DNA of 28,693 bases from JAOTWJ01 sp036398175 (GTDB lineage Bacteria > Gemmatimonadota > Gemmatimonadetes > Gemmatimonadales > GWC2-71-9): NCBI GenBank assembly GCA_036398175.1, contig DASWHL010000048.1, positions 1 through 28,693 of the forward strand, written 5' to 3'. Under the pieces are notes generated by a model, which worked only from the letters and a program-made list of their open reading frames with translations, was not told the origin of the DNA and did no database searches. The translations under genes and the position numbers were made by a program. This document shows, in pieces, positions 6,462 through 12,719 of the stretch. Numbering within the stretch: position 1 is the first letter of the stretch; each line of letters opens with the position of its first letter.

Positions 6462-7489
6462 GCGCGCGCGCCATTGCCCGCGATCTGACCCGGGTGCTCG
6501 AGGATCCCGCCACCCCGCGGCGCGCGCTCGACGTCCGGGGTCCGCACCGGTACGCCATCCTGTCGGACCAGCACAAGGGCGCGCGCGACAAGGCCGACGC
6601 GTTCCGCCAGTGCGAGCCCGCATACGTGGCGGCGTTGACGCACTACCGCGACCACGGGTTCACGCTGATCCTGCTCGGCGACGTGGAGGAGCTGTGGGAG
6701 CAGGGCTTCGAGGAGGTGGCGGCGCACTACGGCGAGGTGCTGGGCCTCGAGGCGCGCTTCGGCGCCGGGCGCTACGTCCGGATCTTCGGGAACCACGACG
6801 ACGACTGGATGAACCCGCGGCTCGTGGCCCGCCGGCTCGCGCCCCTGCTGCCCGTTCCCGACGTCCACGAGGGACTGCGGTGCGACGTGACGGGGGCCGA
6901 CGGCCCCCTCGGCACCCTGTTGCTGGTGCACGGGCACCAGGGGACGTTCTTCTCCCACCGGTTCCGGGCCGTGTCCCGGTTCTTTCTCCGGCTCTGGCGA
7001 CCGCTCCAGCGCACGTTCGGCTTCCAGGTGCGCACGCCGTCCACCGACCCGTGCCTCCGGGGCGAGCACGACCGGGACATGTACGCGTGGGCCGCGGCGC
7101 AGTCCGCCCTGGTGCTGATCGCGGGCCACACGCACCGGCCGGTCTGGAGCTCGCGCACCCACCTCCAGAAACTCGAGGCCGAGCGCGCGACGCTCGCGGC
7201 CGAGCCCGAACCGCGCGCCCCCGGCGTCGCGGACCGCCTGGCGGCACTGGAGGCCGGGATCGCCGACCGGATGCGCGAGCACCCGCCGTGCAACGACACC
7301 GCCAAGACGCGGCCGGCCTACTTCAATACCGGCTGCTGCATCTTCGACGACGGCGACATCACGGGCATGGAGATCGAGGACGGGGTCCTGCGCCTCGTGA
7401 AATGGCCGGTCGGCGGCGCGGGGCCACGCGTGGTCCTGGAACAGGAACCACTACAGGCCATCTTCCGCCGGCTCGCCGGACCCGGCTGA
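6458..7489 (+). CDS. Calcineurin-like metallophosphoesterase
   Basis: A 343-residue cytoplasmic protein with the full two-metal phosphoesterase motif set: D-x-H in SDQHKG (37-39), GD (74-75), GNHD (111-114), H158/H160 in VHGHQG, and GHTH (223-226). The arrangement recalls the UDP-2,3-diacylglucosamine hydrolase (LpxH) branch, but a helical insertion after GHTH (HLQKLEAERATLAAEPEP onward) and the lack of lipid A genes nearby mean the substrate cannot be assigned. It hydrolyses a phosphomonoester or diester by family knowledge. It is the second gene of a two-gene unit with the membrane-anchored hydrolase, overlapping it by 4 bp. A GACGGTAG word (7496-7503, minus sense) follows directly after the stop. 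Confidence 0.87.
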   Translation: MSARAIARDLTRVLEDPATPRRALDVRGPHRYAILSDQHKGARDKADAFRQCEPAYVAALTHYRDHGFTLILLGDVEELWEQGFEEVAAHYGEVLGLEARFGAGRYVRIFGNHDDDWMNPRLVARRLAPLLPVPDVHEGLRCDVTGADGPLGTLLLVHGHQGTFFSHRFRAVSRFFLRLWRPLQRTFGFQVRTPSTDPCLRGEHDRDMYAWAAAQSALVLIAGHTHRPVWSSRTHLQKLEAERATLAAEPEPRAPGVADRLAALEAGIADRMREHPPCNDTAKTRPAYFNTGCCIFDDGDITGMEIEDGVLRLVKWPVGGAGPRVVLEQEPLQAIFRRLAGPG

Positions 7490-7520
7490 CGGCCCCTACC
7501 GTCCCTCCCCGCCACCACCC

Positions 7521-7709
7521 TCACGGATAGGGATTGAGACACTCCCACACGAACTCCTCGAAATCGCCGGGTGGGATGTCCTCGTCCTCGGCAATCATCT
7601 CGTCTAGCAACTCGGTGGGGATCACCAACGCCTTGGCATCATGGCCGGTCAGGCGCTGGAGCTGCTCCTGCTGCTCGCTGGTCAGTCGGAGGGTGAAGCA
7701 GTCCGGCAT
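7521..7709 (-). CDS. Small protein family, copy 4 (62 aa)
   Basis: A 62-residue protein with ATG at 7709 and GAGG 5 nt upstream. The N-terminal half shows the family pattern FTLRLTSEQQEQLQRLTG, then AKALVIPTELLDEMI, aligned with EALEMSVEELEERI of copies 1 and 2. The C-terminal half is acidic (AEDEDIPPGDFEEF) and ends VWECLNPYP. No signal peptide or membrane segment. The gene stands alone, convergent with the metallophosphoesterase gene and downstream on the same strand from the lipoprotein-acylase operon. Its upstream region repeats the architecture of copy 3: three 11-bp-spaced TTCAC words, 11 nt, then a -10-like hexamer. The function is unknown. Confidence 0.72.
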   Translation of the reverse strand: MPDCFTLRLTSEQQEQLQRLTGHDAKALVIPTELLDEMIAEDEDIPPGDFEEFVWECLNPYP

Positions 7710-7738
7710 GGTCGCCTCGTCAGCACGGTTCTGACGGG

Positions 7739-7744
7739 AAGCTG
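7739..7744 (-). promoter_or_regulatory. -10-like box of small gene copy 4
   Basis: CAGCTT on the minus strand, 29 nt before the ATG and exactly 11 nt below the nearest TTCAC repeat. The hexamer matches the box at 176-181; the spacing matches the box at 3076-3081. Confidence 0.45.
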
Positions 7745-7755
7745 TCCTGGCCTCG

Positions 7756-7782
7756 GTGAACGGGGCGTGAAGACCGCGTGAA
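7756..7782 (-). promoter_or_regulatory. Three 11-bp-spaced TTCAC direct repeats, second locus
   Basis: On the minus strand, TTCAC occurs at 7778-7782, 7767-7771 and 7756-7760, all three exact, with an 11-bp period. The spacers differ from those at 3093-3119, so the repeats and spacing are conserved rather than the whole block. This is the second instance upstream of a member of the same small-protein family, which is the main reason for calling it regulatory. Confidence 0.55.
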
Positions 7783-7790
7783 ACGCCCGG

Positions 7791-8159
7791 TCATGCGGCG
7801 TTGGCTTTCCCGCGCTCCCCCTCGAGCAGGGGCAGCACGCTGCGGGTCACCCGCGCGCCCGCCGCCGCAAGGCCCGCCGGGAACACCGCCATGAGGACCA
7901 GCGGCACCCAGCCCGGCACGCCGAGGGCGCCGGCCAACGTGCGTGAGACCTCTCCCATGGGCCCCTGGAGGGCGCCAACGCCCAACAGCAGCATCCACCC
8001 GAGGGCCGCGGCCACGCCGGCCGTGGCGCTCGGATAGGCGCCGTAGCGCGCCGCGGCCCAGGCGGCCCCGAGGATCGGCACCGCCCACCAGCCCAGCCAC
8101 CACGTGCCGAGCGCCACGGCCAGGGCGAGCGCGCCCACCAGCAGCAGTTGGCGGATCAT
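7791..8159 (-). CDS. Small hydrophobic membrane protein
   Basis: A 122-residue protein that is mostly hydrophobic. Likely membrane helices are LLLVGALALAVALGTWWL, AVPILGAAWAAARYG, ATAGVAAALGWMLLLGVGAL and WVPLVLMAVFPAGLAAAGA, with a charged C-terminus (LEGERGKANAA). I do not recognise a family. It is the last gene of a three-gene minus-strand operon and its ATG overlaps the stop of the acylase gene (ATGA, 8156-8159), so expression is probably coupled to it. A role beside the acylase is inferred from position only. Confidence 0.7.
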   Translation of the reverse strand: MIRQLLLVGALALAVALGTWWLGWWAVPILGAAWAAARYGAYPSATAGVAAALGWMLLLGVGALQGPMGEVSRTLAGALGVPGWVPLVLMAVFPAGLAAAGARVTRSVLPLLEGERGKANAA

Positions 8160-10627
8160 CGTTGGCTCCCCACGATCCGCACACGGCCGGTCACGAGCGT
8201 GTCGTCGAGCGCCGCGGGCATGGCCGGCGTGGGCAGCCGGTCCAGCTCTCCGGCCGACCAACGGACCACCCGGTCGCGATACCACCGGCTGAGCGGATTG
8301 CCCGACTGCCCGCCGGGGTACCCGCCCCAGGCGGCCACGTCCGGGCCCAGCGAGACCACCATGCGCCAGCTGGCGCCGTGCGTTCCGGACCCGCTGGAGG
8401 GGTTCAGCGTTCCCGGCCCGCCTTGCACCGGCACCTCCAGCGCGGACAGGCGGGCCACGCGCAGCGGGTGCCAGATATTCGCGTAGCGGATCCGGTCCCA
8501 GCGCCAGCCGCCCGCGTCGGGCTCGCCGTGACGCTCGCGGGTGGCGCGGTATCCCGCCACGAGCGCCGCCACGAGCATGACGTCGCGCGACTCGACCACG
8601 TCGAGCGTCGTCCGGTCATCCCACCACGGACTGTCCGGCGTCGCGAGCAGCGAGACGAGCAGCGCGTCCGAGGGAAAGCCGAACCCGCGTCCGCCATCCG
8701 GCGCGCGCAGCTCGTCCCAGACGGCCGGCGCCAGCGCGCGCAGCGCCTGCTCGAACAGCACGGCGCGCTCGTTCTCGCGGGTGTAGCGGCGGTCCCACTC
8801 GGCCAGCAGCTCGGCGGCGCGGATCGCTTCGTCGGCCGCGTGGCCCGCGACCCGCTCGCGTTGCACCGCCTCGAGGAACGCCGGGACGAGCCAGTCCGCG
8901 CGCGCGCTCCCCGGGTCCGTCTGGTATCGGCGCATGGCATCCGCGGTGACGCCGCTGTCCGCGCGCAGCAGCTGGTTGATCCGCATGGCCCGCCACGGCG
9001 ACGGCCAGTCGGCTCCCAGATACGCGCCGTCCACCACCGGGTCCACCGGTTGCTGGTTGGCGGACGCCAGGAATCCCTGGCGCGGATTGCGGGCGTACGG
9101 CACGCGCTCGGGGGGCAGGTCCCCCACCCAGTCGCTGGCGGAGCTGGTGCCGTCGCGGATCCGGCGGCCGTCCCCGTCGCCGGGGCGCAACGGGTACCGC
9201 CCCGCCGCGAGCATCGCGACGTTGCCGGCGCGGTCGGCCACGACCCCGTTCTGAATGGGCGCGCGGAACCGCCGCATGGCCGTGAGCCACTCGTCCACGG
9301 AGCGGGCGTCGGCAATGTCCCAGAGCGCGCTCACCGCGTCCTGGCCCTCCAGGGCGGTCCAGCGCATGGAGAGCGCGCGTCCGTCGCGCCGCACGACCGG
9401 CCCGCGATGCGTGAAGGAGATCGTATCCGCGCCCAGCCGCCGGCCGCGCCGGTCCCGATACTCCTCGATCCGGGAGGCCAGGGGCAACCAGGCGCCGTCC
9501 ATCAGGTACGCCGTGGGGTGGGTGGTGTCGTCGAGGCGCTCCTCGTAGAAGTCGAGCACGTCCGCGCCGGTGTTCGTGAAGCTCCAGGCCACGTCGCGGT
9601 TGAACCCGATCGCCACGGCTGGGGCCCCGGGGAACGTCACGCCGTACACATCCAGCCGCCCCGGTACGACCAGGTGCGCCTCGTACCACGTGGACGGCAG
9701 CGTCAGCTCCAGATGCGGATCCCCCGCGAGCAGCGGATGGCCGGTTGCGGTGCGCGCGCCGCTCACGACCCAGTTGTTCGACGCTTCCCGCCCCCCCGTG
9801 GTTCCCGTCGTTCCCGTCGCGCTCGTCGTTCCCGTCGTTCCCAGCGGCAACTCCACCGGATCCAGCGCCGGCATGGCCCGCGTGCTCGGCACGATGGGCT
9901 CCTGGATGGGCGCGTTCACCGGGATCAGGGCGTCGGCCACCGCGGGTCCGAACCGCTCCACCAGCTGTTCGTACTCGAACTCCGGGGCGACATAGGACAG
10001 CGTAAACGCCATCCGCTCGATGAACAGGAACGTGTGCAGGGCGTCCCAGCGCATGGGATGCGCGCCGAGCAGGTGGTACTCGAACGGCAGGTCGCGCGGC
10101 CCGAGCTGCGCCACGCGCGCATTCACGCCATCGGCGTAGGCCAGCACGACGCGCCCGAACTCGGACGCGGAATCGAGCACGGCCAGCTCGCGTTCCGCCG
10201 CCCACGCGAGGCCCAGCCGGCGTTGTTCCCGGTCCAGCCGGAGAGCGCCGGCGCCGAGCCACTCGGTGAGCCGTCCGGCGGTGGCGCGGGTCTGCAGCTC
10301 CATCTGGAACAGCCGGTGAAACGCGTGCACGTAGCCCAGCGCGCGGGCGGCGTCTTCGACGGTCGTGGCGAAGATGTGGGGCACGCCGCGGCGGTCGAAC
10401 ACCACCTCCACCGTGTCGGCCGTGCCCGGAATGGTCACCGGCCCCGCTGGGACGTCGGGCTGGAGGCCCGTGGCCCAGACGCCGTGCACCGGATCGAGCA
10501 GCGGGCCGAGCGGCGGCAGCGGCCCCATGCGCCGGAATCCGGCGTAGACGAGCGTCGCGAGGATGAGCGCCGGCACGCCGATGCGGACGATCGTCGCCCG
10601 CCCACCGCCGCGCGCGGCCGCGGTCAT
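8156..10627 (-). CDS. Penicillin acylase family protein (Ntn hydrolase)
   Basis: An 823-residue precursor of the penicillin G acylase/AHL acylase superfamily. An N-terminal hydrophobic segment (VRIGVPALILATLVYAGF) serves for export or anchoring. The alpha part contains the typical VEVVFDRRGVPHIFA and YVHAFHRLFQME motifs. The nucleophile is Ser283 at the start of SNNWVVSG; family members cleave themselves just before this serine to form alpha and beta chains. The beta part has HPLLAGDPHL and the FTNTGADVLDFYEE segment typical of the family. It hydrolyses amides such as acyl-amino compounds, N-acyl homoserine lactones or beta-lactam side chains; the substrate is unknown. Directly before the cleavage site lies a low-complexity Gly-Thr-Thr linker encoded by five 9-bp units (9797-9841). 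The start and stop overlap neighbouring genes by 4 bp each. Confidence 0.92.
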   Translation of the reverse strand: MTAAARGGGRATIVRIGVPALILATLVYAGFRRMGPLPPLGPLLDPVHGVWATGLQPDVPAGPVTIPGTADTVEVVFDRRGVPHIFATTVEDAARALGYVHAFHRLFQMELQTRATAGRLTEWLGAGALRLDREQRRLGLAWAAERELAVLDSASEFGRVVLAYADGVNARVAQLGPRDLPFEYHLLGAHPMRWDALHTFLFIERMAFTLSYVAPEFEYEQLVERFGPAVADALIPVNAPIQEPIVPSTRAMPALDPVELPLGTTGTTSATGTTGTTGGREASNNWVVSGARTATGHPLLAGDPHLELTLPSTWYEAHLVVPGRLDVYGVTFPGAPAVAIGFNRDVAWSFTNTGADVLDFYEERLDDTTHPTAYLMDGAWLPLASRIEEYRDRRGRRLGADTISFTHRGPVVRRDGRALSMRWTALEGQDAVSALWDIADARSVDEWLTAMRRFRAPIQNGVVADRAGNVAMLAAGRYPLRPGDGDGRRIRDGTSSASDWVGDLPPERVPYARNPRQGFLASANQQPVDPVVDGAYLGADWPSPWRAMRINQLLRADSGVTADAMRRYQTDPGSARADWLVPAFLEAVQRERVAGHAADEAIRAAELLAEWDRRYTRENERAVLFEQALRALAPAVWDELRAPDGGRGFGFPSDALLVSLLATPDSPWWDDRTTLDVVESRDVMLVAALVAGYRATRERHGEPDAGGWRWDRIRYANIWHPLRVARLSALEVPVQGGPGTLNPSSGSGTHGASWRMVVSLGPDVAAWGGYPGGQSGNPLSRWYRDRVVRWSAGELDRLPTPAMPAALDDTLVTGRVRIVGSQR
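9797..9841 (-). repeat. Five 9-bp tandem units in the acylase spacer
   Basis: Five 9-bp units of GGAACGACG type (minus strand; one variant AGCGCGACG, one GGAACCACG) encode Gly-Thr-Thr triplets ending a few residues before the catalytic Ser283. The repeat is in frame, so copy-number change would lengthen or shorten the spacer peptide without breaking the gene. Confidence 0.85.
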
Positions 10628-11835
10628 GGCGCGCGCGTGATCGCCGCCGCGCGCACGCCTCCATCAGGACCCGGATCGGTCCACGCGATGACCACGGCAT
10701 CCCCGACCGCGGCGAGGCGCGGGAACCCGGCCGCGCGGGACGCCTGGGTCACCGCGACGACCGTGCTGCCGGTCCGCGACCCCGTGGCCCGCAGCTCCCG
10801 CACCCGCACGTCGCCGGCACCCGCGCTCTCCTCGATCCACGACACGAGCGCGGTCTCGTTCCACCACACCACGTCCACCCGGCCCGCCGGCCGGCCGTCG
10901 TCTACCTGCATGCGCGGGCCGAACGCGGCCCCGCCATCCGTGGACAACGCGGCGTAGACCCGCGGGGTCCCGCCCGCCGCGGTGAACCACACCACGGCGA
11001 CCGTGTCGCCGCGCGCCGCGACGGCCGGCCCGTTCACCGGGCAGCCCGGGTAATGCCAGCCATCCTCGCTCACCAGGATCGCGTCCGACCAGCGGCCGTC
11101 CTCGAACCGGCGAACGGCGACGTCGCGAATCTCGCCGTCCGCACGGCCGCGGTAGGCCACCACGAGCCCGCGCGTGGTGCGCGCGAGCGCCGTCTGGCAG
11201 CAGTCGCACACGCGGGGGTCCACTTCGACGTCGGGCGCGGCGACCCCCGACGGAGCGATGGTCGTGAAGCGCAGGGTCATGGGTCCGTCGTTCGCGGTGC
11301 CGCGCCCGTCCAGCCAGACGCCCGCGGCCCCGTCGTTCCAGGGTACCAACGACACGAACCCATGCTCGGTTTCGGAGAGGTCGCCGTGGGGACGGAACGG
11401 TGCGCCCCACGAGCCGCCGCCATCGCGCGACACGGCCAGCGCGACGTGGTACGCGTACGGGCCGGCCGCCACCTTGCGGAGCCAGTGGGCCAGCCAGGTG
11501 CCGTCGGGCAGCGGCTCGACCGACGGGATGTCGGCCCAGTTCGCGAACAGGGAATCGCCGACGACCACCGTCCCCGGCGCCTGCCACGCACCACCGGGCT
11601 CGCGCAGGGCGGTGCGCAGGGCATGACGGCCCGCGCCGGCCGGCTCGAGCCAGCTCAGGAGCGCCCGGCCACCCGCGACCGCGAGGTGCGGCGCCTGGCT
11701 GCCCGGGGGCGCCGTGAACTCGACCCCGCCCACCACGAGCCGGCCCGGCCCCGCCTGACATCCCACCGCAACGGCGAGCACGAGACCCACCCCGCCCGCG
11801 AGCGCCGGCCACCGAATGGTCCGTCGTTCAGACAT
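10624..11835 (-). CDS. BNR/sialidase-like beta-propeller lipoprotein with CDCC motif
   Basis: A 403-residue predicted lipoprotein. The signal peptide ends in a plausible lipobox with Cys26 (AVAVGC). The mature part resembles a sialidase-fold beta-propeller: Asp-box-like repeats are visible as SRDGGGSWGAPF and STDGGAAFGP. A conserved-looking cysteine cluster VCDCCQT (C210, C212, C213) and a further Cys265 in YPGCPVNGP suggest a metal site or disulfides. Sialidase catalytic residues cannot be confirmed, so no glycosidase activity is claimed. It is the first gene of the operon with the penicillin-acylase-family protein (ATGA overlap at 10624-10627), divergent from the TerC gene. No strong ribosome binding site is seen at the start at 11835. 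Confidence 0.8.
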   Translation of the reverse strand: MSERRTIRWPALAGGVGLVLAVAVGCQAGPGRLVVGGVEFTAPPGSQAPHLAVAGGRALLSWLEPAGAGRHALRTALREPGGAWQAPGTVVVGDSLFANWADIPSVEPLPDGTWLAHWLRKVAAGPYAYHVALAVSRDGGGSWGAPFRPHGDLSETEHGFVSLVPWNDGAAGVWLDGRGTANDGPMTLRFTTIAPSGVAAPDVEVDPRVCDCCQTALARTTRGLVVAYRGRADGEIRDVAVRRFEDGRWSDAILVSEDGWHYPGCPVNGPAVAARGDTVAVVWFTAAGGTPRVYAALSTDGGAAFGPRMQVDDGRPAGRVDVVWWNETALVSWIEESAGAGDVRVRELRATGSRTGSTVVAVTQASRAAGFPRLAAVGDAVVIAWTDPGPDGGVRAAAITRAP

Positions 11836-11899
11836 GCCCGCGAAAGGTCCGACGGGACGGCGGGGGACGCAAGGGAGGCGGGATGCGCCGCGACCCCGC

Positions 11900-11905
11900 T
11901 ATGTT
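11900..11905 (+). promoter_or_regulatory. -10 box of the TerC gene
   Basis: TATGTT followed by CCCC. The same ten-base string CTATGTTCCC occurs before menB (26431). It lies 27 nt before the ATG at 11933, which leaves room for the GGAG ribosome binding site at 11922-11925. Confidence 0.5.
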
Positions 11906-11932
11906 CCCCGCCGCCCCCAACGGAGCCCCCCC

Positions 11933-12652
11933 ATGGAATGGCTCATCGCGCTCGTGACGCTCACGGTCCTCGAGATCGTGCTCGGGATTGACAACATCAT
12001 CTTCATCTCGATCCTGGCGGGAAAGCTCCCGGCGCACCAGCAGGGCCGGGCGCGGACCCTCGGGCTCATGGCGGCCATGGTGACGCGGGTGCTGCTGCTC
12101 TTCTCGCTCGCGTGGATGATCCGCCTCACGGCCCCGCTCTTCACGCTCTTCGGCCACGCGTTCTCGGGCCGGGACCTCATCCTCCTGATCGGCGGGCTGT
12201 TTCTGCTCGCCAAGGCCACGTTCGAGATCCACGAGAAGCTCGAGGGCGCGGAGCATGCGGGCGCGGCGCGCGTCGCGGCCTCCTTCGGCGCCGTGATCGT
12301 GCAGATCATGCTGCTCGACATCGTGTTCTCGCTGGACTCCGTGATCACGGCCATCGGCATGGCGCGCCAGCTCTGGGTCATGGTGACGGCGGTCGTGCTC
12401 GCGGTGGTCGTGATGCTCGTGGCCGCGGGGTCCATCAGCGCGTTCGTGAACCGGCACCCCACGGTGAAGATGCTGGCCCTGAGCTTCCTCCTGCTCATCG
12501 GCTTCTCCCTCGTGGCCGACGGCCTGGGCCAGCACATCTCCAAGGGGTCCATCTACTTCGCGATGGGGTTCTCGGTGTTCGTGGAGATGCTCAATCTCCG
12601 AATGCGGCGGGGCGTGCCGGTGGAGTTGCGAGGGGGACCGGCCGCCGCATGA
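11933..12652 (+). CDS. TerC family integral membrane protein
   Basis: A 239-residue protein with about seven hydrophobic segments. It shows the two TerC signature regions: ID-N in VLGIDNIIF (19-24) in the first helix, and DIVFSLDS (129-136) in the second repeat. Both carry membrane-embedded acidic residues expected to handle cations. TerC/Alx relatives are linked to manganese export and to metal loading of exported proteins in other bacteria; whether that applies here is inference. It lacks CBS or CorC domains, so it is the short form. The start ATG has GGAG 7 nt upstream. It is divergent from the BNR lipoprotein gene and convergent with the M14 peptidase gene, with a hairpin between. Confidence 0.92.
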   Translation: MEWLIALVTLTVLEIVLGIDNIIFISILAGKLPAHQQGRARTLGLMAAMVTRVLLLFSLAWMIRLTAPLFTLFGHAFSGRDLILLIGGLFLLAKATFEIHEKLEGAEHAGAARVAASFGAVIVQIMLLDIVFSLDSVITAIGMARQLWVMVTAVVLAVVVMLVAAGSISAFVNRHPTVKMLALSFLLLIGFSLVADGLGQHISKGSIYFAMGFSVFVEMLNLRMRRGVPVELRGGPAAA

Positions 12653-12660
12653 CCGGGCTC

Positions 12661-12708
12661 GGCGGGATCCGCGGGATGGCGGCGCAGCGTCATCCCGCAC
12701 ATCCCGCC
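12661..12708. terminator. Bidirectional hairpin between convergent genes
   Basis: Arms 12661-12678 and 12691-12708 are complementary at 16 of 18 positions, with a 12-nt loop. Each arm holds the word GCGGGAT twice, 9 bp apart. It lies 8 nt after the TerC stop and 11 nt from the M14 peptidase stop, so it can serve both strands. No T-tract is present. Confidence 0.55.
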
Positions 12709-12719
12709 CCAGCCCGCCG

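Noticed and set aside
7943..10957. Roughly 1000-codon plus-strand frame
   Set aside because: It lies opposite the acylase operon, whose minus-strand products have complete catalytic motifs; the plus-strand product is low-complexity Arg/Pro/His-rich sequence.
7791..11835. Quorum-quenching or beta-lactam resistance operon
   Set aside because: The acylase family includes such enzymes but also many others; no luxR, luxI or beta-lactamase gene is present, so the substrate is left open.
11933..12652. Tellurite resistance determinant
   Set aside because: The protein is TerC-like, but no other ter genes are nearby and most TerC homologs are not tellurite resistance proteins.
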